Assembly (NCBI RefSeq): GCF_016839145.1
Contig: NZ_CP069303.1
Location: 1,488,001-1,552,000, forward strand
DNA length: 64,000 nt
Origin: Shinella sp. PSBB067
GTDB taxonomy: Bacteria; Pseudomonadota; Alphaproteobacteria; Rhizobiales; Rhizobiaceae
Reading direction: 5' to 3'
The notes beneath the pieces are model-generated. The model did not search any database, was not told the DNA's origin, and saw only the letters and a list, made by a program, of their open reading frames with translations. Positions 48,926 to 57,723 of the stretch are shown in pieces; positions within the stretch are counted from its first letter, which is position 1; every line of letters begins with the position of its first letter. The position numbers and the translations under genes are program-made.

Positions 48926-50197
48926 TCAGGCGTGCTTTTCCAGCCAGGCGGCGACGACGCCTTCCAGCGCTTCGACCAGCGGCTCGTCTTCCAGCTCCTC
49001 GACGATCTCGGCGACGAAGGCGTTGACCAGCATGCCGCGCGCCTTGTTTTCCGGGATGCCGCGCGCCATCAGGTAGAAGAGCTGCGTGTGGTCGATGTCG
49101 ATCACGGTGGCGCCGTGGCCGCACTGCACGTCGGCGAAGATCTCCAGCTCCGGCTTGGCGGAGAAATCGGCCTCGTCGGAGAGCAGCAGCGTGTTGCACG
49201 ACATCTTGGCATCGGTCTTCTGGGCATCAGGTGCAACGCGGATCTGGCCCTGGAAGACGCCGCGCGCGCGATCGAAGATCACGTTGCGGATGACTTCCGT
49301 CGACGTCGTGTTTGGAACGTCGTGGCCGACCGTGAAGGTCACGTCGTTGTGCGTTTCGCCGCCGATGAGGTTGATGCCGCGCAGCCTGAGGTCCGAGCCC
49401 TCGCCCGCCACCACGACATGGATTTCCTGCCGCACGAGCCTGCCGCCGGCATTGACCACGTAGAGGCGCAGTTTCGTATCGGTGCCGAGCGTGATGCGGA
49501 TCTGGCCGAGATGGGTGTCCGCGGCCCCCTGCGCCTGGAGGATGATCCAGGTGATGTCCGCCCCGTCGGCAAGCGCGATGTCGCTGACGGTCGTCACGAA
49601 GGCGGCGTTCTCGCCGGCCGCGATGTGGCGCTCGACGACCGTCGCCTTGGTATTGGCACCGAAGGTCGCCGTAAAGCGCGTATGCGTCTGGCCGGCATTC
49701 TGGATCGTCTGGATTTCGAGCGGGGCTTCCAGCGCCGTGCCCTCAGGCACGTCGAGCACGAAACCGTCGCGTACGAAGGCGCCGTTGATGCGGCCGATCG
49801 CGTCGTCGCCGTCGCGGGCAGCAAGGCCGGCCGCGGCGGTGCCGTCGGCAAGTGCGTCCTTGAAGGTGCTTACCGTCGCGCCGTCGGCGGTCGCGCGGGC
49901 ATCGGCGATGCCGTTGGCGACCGCAAGCACGGTGGAACCCTCGACGAGAGGGGCGACCCTGGCGACCGAGGCCGCCGGATCGAAGGCGGGCACGGCGCGC
50001 AGCAGCGCCTTGAGGTCCGTATAGTGCCAGGCTTCCACGCGGCGCGTCGGAAGGCCGGCATCCTTGAAGTCGCTGATCAGCGTGTCGCGGGCGGCCAGCA
50101 CCGCGCCGTCGCCCGGCAGCTCGCCGATGGCGTGGTCATAGGCTTCGCAAAGCGCGGTCTCGGCGACCGAAAGCGTCTTGCCTGTCTGCATGTTCAT
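48926..50197 (-). CDS. sufD: Fe-S assembly scaffold protein SufD
   Basis: 423 residues. The SufD right-handed beta-helix core appears as a long run of short strands; conserved segments are VVERHIAAGENAAFVTTVSDIALADGADITWIILQAQG and the C-terminal CQCGHGATVIDIDHTQLFYLMARGIPENKARGMLVNAFVAEIVEEL region, with HGATV as the hallmark. SufD binds SufB and SufC in the scaffold complex. N-terminal residues (MNMQTGKTLSVAETALCEAYDHAIGELPGD) are typical for alphaproteobacteria. It lies between sufC and sufS on the same strand. Confidence 0.94.
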   Translation of the reverse strand: MNMQTGKTLSVAETALCEAYDHAIGELPGDGAVLAARDTLISDFKDAGLPTRRVEAWHYTDLKALLRAVPAFDPAASVARVAPLVEGSTVLAVANGIADARATADGATVSTFKDALADGTAAAGLAARDGDDAIGRINGAFVRDGFVLDVPEGTALEAPLEIQTIQNAGQTHTRFTATFGANTKATVVERHIAAGENAAFVTTVSDIALADGADITWIILQAQGAADTHLGQIRITLGTDTKLRLYVVNAGGRLVRQEIHVVVAGEGSDLRLRGINLIGGETHNDVTFTVGHDVPNTTSTEVIRNVIFDRARGVFQGQIRVAPDAQKTDAKMSCNTLLLSDEADFSAKPELEIFADVQCGHGATVIDIDHTQLFYLMARGIPENKARGMLVNAFVAEIVEELEDEPLVEALEGVVAAWLEKHA

Positions 50198-50220
50198 GGG
50201 ATCACTCCTTCACCGTGCCG

Positions 50221-50976
50221 TCAGGCGGCAGCACCGATGATGTCGGCATAGCCGTTGGCTTCCAGCTCGTGCGCCAGCGTCTTGTCGCCGGACTTGATGA
50301 CCTGGCCCTTGTAGAGGACGTGGACCGTATCCGGCACGATATAGTCGAGCAGGCGCTGGTAGTGCGTGATGACGACGACCGCGCGGTCCGGCGAGCGCAG
50401 CGCGTTGACACCGTCGGCGACGATCTTCAGCGCGTCGATGTCGAGGCCCGAATCGGTCTCGTCGAGGATGCACAGCTTCGGCTCCAGCAGCGACATCTGC
50501 AGGATCTCGGCACGCTTCTTCTCGCCGCCGGAGAAGCCGACATTGAGCGGGCGGCGCAGCATTTCCGGCGCGATCTTGAGTTCGGCGGAAGCTTCCTTGA
50601 CGCGGCGCATGAAGTCCGGCGTCGTCAGCTCGGCCTCGCCGCGCGCCTTGCGCTGCTCGTTCATCGCGACCTTGAGGAACTGCATGGTGGCGACGCCCGG
50701 GATTTCGACCGGGTACTGGAAGGCGAGGAAGATGCCCTTGGCGGCGCGCTCGGCCGGGTCGAGCTCCAGGATGCTCTCGCCGTTATAGAGGATGTCGCCC
50801 TCGGTGACCTCGTAGTCCTCGCGGCCGGAGAGGATATAGGAGAGCGTCGACTTGCCGGAGCCGTTCGGCCCCATGATGGCGGCGACTTCGCCGGCCTTCA
50901 CGGTGAGGTTCAGGCCGCGGATGATCTCGGTGCCGTCTTCGGCGATGCGGGCGTGCAGGTTCTTGATTTCAAGCAT
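50221..50976 (-). CDS. sufC: Fe-S assembly ATPase SufC
   Basis: 251 residues of an ABC-type ATPase. Walker A is GPNGSGKST, the signature is SGGEKKRAEILQ and Walker B with catalytic Glu-like segment is LCILDETDSGLDID; these are the classical SufC forms. SufC hydrolyses ATP to drive cluster assembly on SufB-SufD and is cytosolic, without membrane partners. A GIY-YIG gene and inverted repeats lie between it and sufB, where most operons have direct adjacency. Confidence 0.97.
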   Translation of the reverse strand: MLEIKNLHARIAEDGTEIIRGLNLTVKAGEVAAIMGPNGSGKSTLSYILSGREDYEVTEGDILYNGESILELDPAERAAKGIFLAFQYPVEIPGVATMQFLKVAMNEQRKARGEAELTTPDFMRRVKEASAELKIAPEMLRRPLNVGFSGGEKKRAEILQMSLLEPKLCILDETDSGLDIDALKIVADGVNALRSPDRAVVVITHYQRLLDYIVPDTVHVLYKGQVIKSGDKTLAHELEANGYADIIGAAA

Positions 50977-51047
50977 TGCGTTGTTCCTGTTCCAAGAAGC
51001 GGGTTTGTGTACCGCTCAATCGGCCGTTCTTGCGCCGGCCTCTAATC

Positions 51048-51075
51048 CGTCATCCTCGGGCTTGTCCCGAGGATC
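51048..51075. repeat. Left 28-bp inverted repeat flanking the GIY-YIG gene
   Basis: CGTCATCCTCGGG-CTTGT-CCCGAGGATC is the exact reverse complement of 51447-51474. It is itself a palindrome with nine-base arms ATCCTCGGG/CCCGAGGAT. It lies eight bases beyond the stop of the GIY-YIG gene. Confidence 0.88.
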
Positions 51076-51082
51076 CAAGCCT

Positions 51083-51424
51083 TCAATTGTAATCCTCTAC
51101 CTGCCTTGAATTCGCATGAGGCCGGTAGGCATTCTCGATTTCATCAATGTGCTCATAAAGGTCCATCCAAGTTGGATTGAGCTCCTCGATAAGCTTGATT
51201 TTCCATTCTCGCAGGTAGCGCTTCAAAGACTTTTCCCGCTGTATCGCCAGAACGATGTTCGGATGGGTTTCGAGCCAAACAAGGTTTTTTGCCTTATACC
51301 GCTCCGTAAACCCCTTCTGAACTTCATTGCGGTGCTCCCATGCTCGCCCTTGCAAATCGCTGGTGGCGCCAGTGTAGATCACACCTCGCGGCTTGTCGGA
51401 CATCATATAGACGAAACCGCTCAT
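51083..51424 (-). CDS. GIY-YIG nuclease (URI-type, COG2827-like)
   Basis: 113 residues from the ATG at 51424 (MSGFVYMMSDKPRGVIYTGA). The GIY-like FVYMMSD and YIG-like IYTGATSDL motifs bracket the active-site region. The conserved Arg is in RAWEHRNEV, and the later EKSLKRYLREWKIKLIEELNPTWMDLY is the hallmark helix and tail of the stand-alone URI-type subfamily. This group is abundant in alphaproteobacteria, with no settled role. Here it sits within the suf operon between sufB and sufC and is enclosed by perfect 28-bp inverted repeats, so it looks like an inserted unit rather than a suf gene. Confidence 0.87.
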   Translation of the reverse strand: MSGFVYMMSDKPRGVIYTGATSDLQGRAWEHRNEVQKGFTERYKAKNLVWLETHPNIVLAIQREKSLKRYLREWKIKLIEELNPTWMDLYEHIDEIENAYRPHANSRQVEDYN

Positions 51425-51446
51425 ACCGATCCCCGGGACGACAGCA

Positions 51447-51474
51447 GATCCTCGGGACAAGCCCGAGGATGACG
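51447..51474. repeat. Right 28-bp inverted repeat flanking the GIY-YIG gene
   Basis: GATCCTCGGG-ACAAG-CCCGAGGATGACG is the exact reverse complement of 51048-51075. It lies between the sufB stop (51481) and the GIY-YIG start (51424). A shorter CCCCGGG palindrome at 51431-51437 sits next to it. Confidence 0.88.
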
Positions 51475-51480
51475 AAAAGA

Positions 51481-52950
51481 CTATCCCACGCTTCCTTCGA
51501 GCGAGATGCCGATCAGCTTCTGCGCCTCGACGGCGAATTCCATCGGCAGTTCCTGGATGACTTCCTTGACGAAGCCGTTGACGATCAGCGCGATCGCCGC
51601 TTCCGTCGGGATGCCGCGCTGCAGGCAGTAGAACAGCTGGTCTTCGGAAATCTTCGAGGTGGTCGCCTCGTGCTCGAACTGGGCGGTCGCGTTCTTCGCC
51701 TCGATATAGGGCACGGTATGCGCACCGCACTTGTCGCCGATCAGCAGCGAGTCGCACTGGGTGAAGTTGCGCGCGTTCTCCGCCTTGCGGTGGGCCGAGA
51801 CCTGGCCGCGATAGGTGTTGTTGGAGAAGCCGGCGGAAATGCCCTTGGAGACGATGCGGCTCGACGTGTTCTTGCCGAGATGGATCATCTTGGTGCCGCT
51901 GTCGATCTGCTGGTGGCCGTTGGAAACGGCGATCGAGTAGAACTCGCCGCGCGAACCGTCGCCGCGCAGGATGCAGGACGGATATTTCCAGGTGATGGCC
52001 GAGCCGGTCTCGACCTGCGTCCAGGAGATCTTCGAGTTCTTGCCGCGGCAATCGCCGCGCTTCGTCACGAAGTTGTAGATGCCGCCCTTGCCTTCCTTGT
52101 CGCCCGGATACCAGTTCTGGACGGTGGAATACTTGATCTCGGCATCGTCCAGCGCGACGAGCTCGACCACGGCGGCGTGAAGCTGGTTCTCGTCACGCTG
52201 CGGCGCGGTGCAGCCTTCGAGATAGGAGACATAGGCCCCCTCTTCCGCGATGATCAGCGTGCGCTCGAACTGGCCGGTGTTCTTCTCGTTGATGCGGAAA
52301 TAGGTCGACAGTTCCATCGGGCAACGAACGCCCTTCGGCACGAAGACGAAGGAACCGTCGGTGAAGACCGCGGTATTGAGCGTCGCATAGAAGTTGTCGG
52401 TCGCCGGCACCACGGTGCCGAGATACTTCTTCACGAGATCAGGATGCTCGCGGATGGCCTCGGAGATCGACATGAAGATCACGCCGGCCTTCTTCAGCTC
52501 TTCCTTGAAGGTCGTGACGACCGAGACCGAATCGAAGACGGCGTCGACGGCGATCTTGGATTTTTCGACGCCGGCGAGGATTTCCTGCTCGCGCAGCGGA
52601 ATGCCGAGCTTCTCGTAGGTCCGCAGCAGCTCCGGGTCGACCTCGTCGAGCGACTTCGGGCCGCTCTGGTTCTTCGGAGCTGCATAGTAATAAAGGTCGT
52701 TGAAGTCGATCTTGGGATAGTCGACGCGCGCCCAGGTGGGCTCTTCCATGGTCAGCCAGCGGCGATAGGCCTCAAGGCGCCATTCGAGCATCCATTCGGG
52801 CTCGCTCTTCTTGGCCGAGATGAAACGGATGATGTCCTCGGACAGGCCTTTCGGCGCCTTGTCCATCTCGATCTTCGTCTCGAAGCCGTATTTGTACTGG
52901 TCGACGTCGATCTGACGGACCTGATCGATCGTTTCCTGCACCGCAGGCAT
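51481..52950 (-). CDS. sufB: Fe-S assembly scaffold protein SufB
   Basis: 489 residues from the ATG at 52950, with GGAG upstream. SufB is the main scaffold that receives sulphur and iron with SufC and SufD. Conserved segments include [20 protein letters not shown] and [39 protein letters not shown]. Also present is [50 protein letters not shown]. The Cys in TQCDSLL corresponds to a cluster-assembly site in the family. Its stop is followed directly by the inverted repeat and the GIY-YIG gene. Confidence 0.97.
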   Translation of the reverse strand: MPAVQETIDQVRQIDVDQYKYGFETKIEMDKAPKGLSEDIIRFISAKKSEPEWMLEWRLEAYRRWLTMEEPTWARVDYPKIDFNDLYYYAAPKNQSGPKSLDEVDPELLRTYEKLGIPLREQEILAGVEKSKIAVDAVFDSVSVVTTFKEELKKAGVIFMSISEAIREHPDLVKKYLGTVVPATDNFYATLNTAVFTDGSFVFVPKGVRCPMELSTYFRINEKNTGQFERTLIIAEEGAYVSYLEGCTAPQRDENQLHAAVVELVALDDAEIKYSTVQNWYPGDKEGKGGIYNFVTKRGDCRGKNSKISWTQVETGSAITWKYPSCILRGDGSRGEFYSIAVSNGHQQIDSGTKMIHLGKNTSSRIVSKGISAGFSNNTYRGQVSAHRKAENARNFTQCDSLLIGDKCGAHTVPYIEAKNATAQFEHEATTSKISEDQLFYCLQRGIPTEAAIALIVNGFVKEVIQELPMEFAVEAQKLIGISLEGSVG

Positions 52951-53088
52951 ATCGTTCTCCAATCTTGCCGGAGACAAGGTCCGGCAGCTTGTTAACGTGT
53001 GGCGGGTCTACCGCCGGTTATGTAAGCGCCAAAGGCGGCTTTTCCCACCTTTTGGCAAGCAAAAACTCGCGTTTCCGCAAGATTCCGC

Positions 53089-54258
53089 TCAGGCCGCGTT
53101 CCCGGTCACGCGCCGCCGCGAGGCGATGCGCGAGAAAGCCGCCAGAAATCGATCCACATCCGCCTGCACCGAGCCCGGCCCGAGCGAAACGCGAAGCCCG
53201 CCGAGCGTGGCATCGAAGCCCATCGCCGTCAGCACATGGCTCTGCCCGACCTTGCCGGACGAGCAGGCCGAGCCCGCCGAGAGCGCGATGCCTTCGAGGT
53301 CGAAGGCGATCTGCCCCGTCTCGGACTTGAGCCCCGGAAGGCTGAAGAAGGAGGTGTTGGCGACGCGCTCGACCTCACCGCCATGGATGACGATGTCGTT
53401 CGTCACTGCGCGCATGCCCGCCTCCAGGGCGTCGCGCAGCGCGGCGATCCCCGCATTGCGCGCGGCCATGTCGGTCGCCGCAGCGCGGGCCGCCGCGGCA
53501 AAGCCGGCGAGCGCGGCGGGGTTTTCCGTGCCGGAACGATGCCCCTTCTCCTGCCCGCCGCCGCGGATGAGCGGTGCGGGCATCAGCACCTCGCCGCGCG
53601 AGACGAGCGCGCCCGCGCCCTTGGGGCCGCCGAGCTTGTGCGAGGAGATGACGAGGAAGTCCGCGTCCAGCGCCTCCATATCGACAGGCATGCGGCCGAC
53701 GGCCTGCACGGCATCCACGACGAGGAGCCCGCCATGGCGGCGCACGATCTCGGCAGCGGCCTTCACCGGCTGGACGATGCCTGTCTCGTTGTTGGCCAGC
53801 ATGATCGCGACCATGGGCAGGCCCGTGGCCTTGTCGTGGCCCTGGAGCAGCGCATCGAGCGCATCGAGGTCCACCACGCCGGCGCGTGTCACCGGAACGC
53901 TCGTCACCGCCTCGCGCTGAAAGCGCCCGCCCTCGCGGAGCGCCGGATGCTCGATCTCGGACACATAGAGATGCCCGATGGCAAGCGGCGTGCGGCCCAT
54001 GCGGTAATCGGGGGTCAGGACGAGGTTCGCGGCCTCGGTCGCGCCGCTGGTGAAAATGACATGCGCCGGCGCGGTATTGACGAGCGCGGCGACGTCGCGG
54101 CGCGCCGCTTCCACCAGCATGCGCAGCGCCCGGCCCTCGCCATGGACGGAAGACGGGTTGCCGACCATGTCGAGCGCGGCGACCACGGCCTCGCGCGCCG
54201 CCGGCAGAAGCGGCGCCGTGGCATTCCAGTCCAGATATGTGCGCGGCATCTTCGTCAT
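53089..54258 (-). CDS. sufS2: Cysteine desulfurase, IscS/NifS type (SufS2)
   Basis: 389 residues of the group I desulfurase type. The cofactor Lys is in LVISSHKLGGPKGAGALV and the long-loop catalytic Cys in ALSAGSACSSGKVGQSHVL. It begins MTKMPRTYLDWNATAPLLPAAREAV. It is the first gene of the suf operon, and rhizobial suf operons usually carry this extra desulfurase, named sufS2 in Agrobacterium. The upstream divergent spacer carries candidate iron-regulator sites. The ATG at 54249 is an alternative start. Confidence 0.93.
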   Translation of the reverse strand: MTKMPRTYLDWNATAPLLPAAREAVVAALDMVGNPSSVHGEGRALRMLVEAARRDVAALVNTAPAHVIFTSGATEAANLVLTPDYRMGRTPLAIGHLYVSEIEHPALREGGRFQREAVTSVPVTRAGVVDLDALDALLQGHDKATGLPMVAIMLANNETGIVQPVKAAAEIVRRHGGLLVVDAVQAVGRMPVDMEALDADFLVISSHKLGGPKGAGALVSRGEVLMPAPLIRGGGQEKGHRSGTENPAALAGFAAAARAAATDMAARNAGIAALRDALEAGMRAVTNDIVIHGGEVERVANTSFFSLPGLKSETGQIAFDLEGIALSAGSACSSGKVGQSHVLTAMGFDATLGGLRVSLGPGSVQADVDRFLAAFSRIASRRRVTGNAA

Positions 54259-54368
54259 TCGTTATCCGTGCGTGCCCGGCAAGTTCAAGGCGGCGTGCAT
54301 TTTTCTTGTAATTTCCGGCGGGCTTGCCTTATGACACCAGCTTCATAGCGCCCGATGCGCCCAAACAG

Positions 54369-54398
54369 TTTCGAACAGTTCTAAACTGGGTTCTAGAA
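54369..54398. promoter_or_regulatory. Phased TTCTAGAA-like boxes, candidate iron-responsive operator of suf
   Basis: Three related words lie in a row: TTTCGAA (54369-54375), TTCTAAA (54379-54385) and TTCTAGAA (54391-54398), with starts ten and twelve bases apart. They sit in the 211-bp divergent spacer between sufS2 and the hydrolase gene. Rhizobial suf operons are known to be controlled by the iron regulators RirA and Irr, whose sites contain related TTCTAAA/TTTAGAA words. Which protein binds here is inference. Confidence 0.5.
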
Positions 54399-54469
54399 AA
54401 GCTGAGTGCTTTCGTCAAGACTTGAGTTGACAAGAATCCATGTCCGAACGCGAACGTGCCGGAGTAAGA

Positions 54470-55147
54470 ATGCCCGAAATCATCTTCAACGGACCCGCCG
54501 GTCGCCTTGAGGGCCGTTACCAGCCGTCCAAGCAGAAGAACGCCCCGATCGCCATCGTGCTGCACCCGCATCCGCAGTTCGGCGGCACCATGAACAACCA
54601 GATCGTCTACCAGCTCTTCTACATGTTCCAGAAACGCGGTTTCACGACGCTGCGCTTCAACTTCCGCGGCATCGGCCGCAGCCAGGGCGAATTCGACCAC
54701 GGCGCGGGCGAGCTGTCAGACGCCGCCTCGGCGCTCGACTGGGTGCAGAGCCTGCATCCCGATTCCAAGAGCTGCTGGGTCGCCGGCTATTCCTTCGGCG
54801 CCTGGATCGGCATGCAGCTTCTGATGCGCCGCCCGGAGATCGAGGGCTTCATGTCGATCGCCCCGCAGCCGAACATCTACGACTTCTCGTTCCTCGCGCC
54901 CTGCCCGTCCTCCGGCCTCATCATCAACGGCGATGCCGACAAGGTCGCGCCGGAGAAGGACGTCAACGGGCTCGTCGAGAAGCTGAAGACGCAGAAGGGC
55001 ATCCTGATCACGCACAAGACCGTGACGGGCGCCAACCACTTCTTCAACGGCCAGACCGAGACGCTGATGGCCGAATGCGAGGATTACCTCGACCGCCGCC
55101 TTGCCGGCGAACTGACGCCGGAGCCGGCCGCCAAGCGCATCCGCTGA
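54470..55147 (+). CDS. Alpha/beta hydrolase
   Basis: 225 residues from the ATG at 54470 (MPEIIFNGPAGRLEGRYQPS), with GGAG five bases upstream. The core is LHPHPQFGGTMNNQIVYQLFYMFQKRGFTTLRFNFRGIGRSQGEFDHGAGELSDAASALDW, with nucleophile Ser in AGYSFGAWIGM. The acidic residue lies near LIINGDADKVAPEKDV and the His in TGANHFFNGQ. It is cytoplasmic, without a signal peptide. This conserved alphaproteobacterial hydrolase has no named substrate. It is divergent from the suf operon and ends at a strong terminator. Confidence 0.9.
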   Translation: MPEIIFNGPAGRLEGRYQPSKQKNAPIAIVLHPHPQFGGTMNNQIVYQLFYMFQKRGFTTLRFNFRGIGRSQGEFDHGAGELSDAASALDWVQSLHPDSKSCWVAGYSFGAWIGMQLLMRRPEIEGFMSIAPQPNIYDFSFLAPCPSSGLIINGDADKVAPEKDVNGLVEKLKTQKGILITHKTVTGANHFFNGQTETLMAECEDYLDRRLAGELTPEPAAKRIR

Positions 55148-55167
55148 CCGGCCGAAAGCCTGGACAA

Positions 55168-56385
55168 TCAAGCCCGGTGGCCCCGCCGCCGGGCTTTTTC
55201 ATTGCCGTGAGCCGCCCGCCTGACGACATCGAGAACGACGGCCGGCGGTTCGGCTTCGCGCACGCAGTCGCGACCGGCATTCTTTGCGGCATAGAGCGCG
55301 TCGTCGGCGCGGCGCATGGCCAGGCGCAACGGTTCCCTCTCCCCGATTTCCGCGACGCCGAAGCTCGCCGTGACGCGCGCGGACTGGGGCAGGCCGGGGA
55401 TGGGCGAAACGGCGCGGGTCGCACGGAGCGCATGGGCAAAGAGCAGCGCGGCCTCCCTGCCGGTGCCCGGCAGGAACAGCACGAATTCCTCCCCGCCGAT
55501 GCGCGCGGCAAGCGAACCCTTCGGCGCAGCCGCCCGCAAGGTCTCGCCGAAAGCCCGGATGGCAGCATCGCCGCCCTGGTGGCCATGGGTGTCGTTGACC
55601 GACTTGAAGTGATCGAGGTCGCACAGCACGATGCTGTGCGGCCCAGGCCCCGCCATCAACGCGTCGATACGGTTGTCGAAGCCCCGGCGATTGAGCAGGC
55701 CGGACAGCGGATCCACCTCGGCGTTGACCTTCTCGTCCGCGACGATTTCCAGTACGAGAACGCACAGCAGCATGAGGCCGACGGCAACGATCAGCACCGC
55801 GCTCATGCTCTGCGAAAGCAGGGCGAACTGGCTGTTGATATACCCGCTCGCCGTGGTGCCCGAACCGGCAAGAACGGCGGCGAAGGCCTTCACCACGAAA
55901 TGGGCGCTCGTCAGGGCCAGCAGCACGACCAGCGCGCGGTCGACGAAGGTCTTCACCCGCGCCCGCCAGGCGGCCCAGGCGCTCATGCCGAGCGCGACCG
56001 CAAAGGGCATCTGGTAGGGCAGCGCATGCAGCAGCGTGCCGCGCGGCAGGTCGTAGATCATGCAGTCGAGCAGCACGAAGGCGCAGAAGATCGCCGCCAG
56101 CAGCGCGCGGTTGGTCTTCAGGCCATAGAGATGGCCGATGCCGACGCGCAGCATGAACATGCCGCCCAGCACCGAGGCGAAGGCCAGGATGGCCCAGGGC
56201 ATCGGCGGCGGAACATAGGCGACGAGAAGCTCGAAGACCGTCGACAGCGAGGCGACGGCGAAGCAGCCGGCGAACCAGCGGGCGGCTGCACGGTTGCGGC
56301 TCCGGGCGGAGACCGCCAGGAAGAACATGCAGAAACACTGCGCGATGAGGAAGTTCACCGTCAGCAGGAAGCCCGCGCCACTCAT
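55168..56385 (-). CDS. Membrane-bound GGDEF diguanylate cyclase
   Basis: 405 residues from the ATG at 56385. Six to seven hydrophobic helices (MSGAGFLLTVNFLIAQCFCMFFLAV to MSAVLIVAVGLMLLCVLVLEIVAD) are followed by a GGDEF domain. It has DPLSGLLNRRGFDNRID, CDLDHFKSVNDTHGHQGGD and the active-site variant GGEEF, which is catalytically competent in this family. No EAL domain is present. It should make c-di-GMP at the inner membrane; the PilZ protein at 8.9 kb is a possible receiver. Its 3' end shares the terminator hairpin of the convergent hydrolase. Confidence 0.93.
   Translation of the reverse strand: MSGAGFLLTVNFLIAQCFCMFFLAVSARSRNRAAARWFAGCFAVASLSTVFELLVAYVPPPMPWAILAFASVLGGMFMLRVGIGHLYGLKTNRALLAAIFCAFVLLDCMIYDLPRGTLLHALPYQMPFAVALGMSAWAAWRARVKTFVDRALVVLLALTSAHFVVKAFAAVLAGSGTTASGYINSQFALLSQSMSAVLIVAVGLMLLCVLVLEIVADEKVNAEVDPLSGLLNRRGFDNRIDALMAGPGPHSIVLCDLDHFKSVNDTHGHQGGDAAIRAFGETLRAAAPKGSLAARIGGEEFVLFLPGTGREAALLFAHALRATRAVSPIPGLPQSARVTASFGVAEIGEREPLRLAMRRADDALYAAKNAGRDCVREAEPPAVVLDVVRRAAHGNEKARRRGHRA
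55171..55199 (+). terminator. Terminator of the alpha/beta hydrolase gene
   Basis: AGCCCGG (55171-55177) and CCGGGCT (55189-55195) pair, followed by a T-run. The hairpin overlaps the last codons of the convergent diguanylate cyclase gene. Confidence 0.85.
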
Positions 56386-56475
56386 TGGCCACCTTACGCA
56401 AGATACAACGGCCGGACCGTGCAAGCGCACGGGAACGACCGGCGGCGATCCTAGGCAGCGCCGGCGAAGAAAGCG

Positions 56476-57609
56476 TTAACCGGAGACGGCTGCTTTCCAC
56501 CATAGGCCGCCCGTGACGGGCGCCTTGACGCCGGTGGTTCCCGGAAAGGTGAGCGGCAGGCCGCGCAGGGCGCGCACGGCGAGATAGGCCCAGGCCTCGG
56601 CCTCCATGCTGTCGCCGTCGAGGCCCACCGCCTCAGCCGCGACGACCTCTGCGCCTTCCGCCTCCGCAAGCGCCGCAAGATCTTTCATGATCACCCGGTT
56701 GAGCCGGCCGCCGCCGCTCACGACATAGAGTTTCGGTCGCTCCGAGAGGTGACGCGCCGAGCGCAGCACGGCCGCGGCGGTGACATGCGCCAGCGTACGC
56801 GCGCCGTCCTCCAGGCTCGCATCCGTCCCCTCCGGCGGGCGGAAATCGTTGCGGTCGAGCGAGCGGCGCACGGGATCGGTAAAGAAGGCCTGGTCGAGGT
56901 AACGCCCGGCAAGCCCGGCATCGACCCTCCCCTCCGAGGCGATCATGCCGCCCTGGTCATAGGGAATGCCGGCATGGGCCTCGACCCACTGGTCGATCAG
57001 CGTATTGCCCGGGCCGCTGTCGAAGGCGACGATCTCGCCGCCGCTGCCGATGAAGGTGATGTTGGAGATGCCGCCGATATTGACGAAGACGACGGCCTTG
57101 CCGGACGCGGGGGAGAGGCCGGCGGCGAGCGCTGCGTGATAGGTCGGGATGAGCGGCGCGCCCTGCCCGCCGTGTACCATGTCGTTCGCCCGCATGTCGC
57201 AGACGACGTCGATGCCGGTTTCGCCGGCGAGAAACCTTCCATCGCCCAGTTGCACGGTCAGCGCCTCGTCCGGCCGGTGCAGCACCGTCTGGCCGTGGAA
57301 GCCGATCACATCGATCCCGGAAGGTTCGAGGCCGTTCTCCGCGAGGAAAGCGCGGACCGCCTCGCCGTGGCGCAGCGTCAGTTCCCGCTCGATCTGCGCA
57401 AGATCGCCGGGCCGCTCGCTGCGCTCGCCGATGGACCTGGCGGTCTCCAGCGCGCCTTGCAGCCGGCGGCGGAAGGCGGCATCGTAGGGCGATGCCATCG
57501 ACGGGCCGCGCTCGACGACCGCCTCGCCATCCGTGCGCAGCAGCGCCACGTCGATGCCGTCGAGGCTCGTGCCGCTCATCAGGCCAATCGCCGTCAACAT
57601 CCCCGCCAT
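56476..57609 (-). CDS. anmK: Anhydro-N-acetylmuramic acid kinase
   Basis: 377 residues, normal length, from the ATG at 57609 with GGAG seven bases upstream. AnmK phosphorylates 1,6-anhydroMurNAc from recycled peptidoglycan, producing MurNAc-6-phosphate. Motifs include the N-terminal [22 protein letters not shown], the substrate loop [29 protein letters not shown] and [22 protein letters not shown]. The C-terminal [32 protein letters not shown] is typical. It is cytoplasmic. It is divergent from tyrS. Confidence 0.96.
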   Translation of the reverse strand: MAGMLTAIGLMSGTSLDGIDVALLRTDGEAVVERGPSMASPYDAAFRRRLQGALETARSIGERSERPGDLAQIERELTLRHGEAVRAFLAENGLEPSGIDVIGFHGQTVLHRPDEALTVQLGDGRFLAGETGIDVVCDMRANDMVHGGQGAPLIPTYHAALAAGLSPASGKAVVFVNIGGISNITFIGSGGEIVAFDSGPGNTLIDQWVEAHAGIPYDQGGMIASEGRVDAGLAGRYLDQAFFTDPVRRSLDRNDFRPPEGTDASLEDGARTLAHVTAAAVLRSARHLSERPKLYVVSGGGRLNRVIMKDLAALAEAEGAEVVAAEAVGLDGDSMEAEAWAYLAVRALRGLPLTFPGTTGVKAPVTGGLWWKAAVSG

Positions 57610-57723
57610 GCCACAACTCCAGAATCACTTTTGAAGTGATTATGCGCGCAAACGATGCTAAACGCCCGGCGGTCCGCGGGAAAATCTTCCCGATCCAGCA
57701 TGATCCCACCAGAGAGACAGGCC

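Noticed and set aside
51048..51474. The palindromes around the GIY-YIG gene as ordinary transcription terminators
   Set aside because: They lack T-runs, lie inside an operon whose downstream genes are needed, and are identical at both ends, so termination alone does not explain them.
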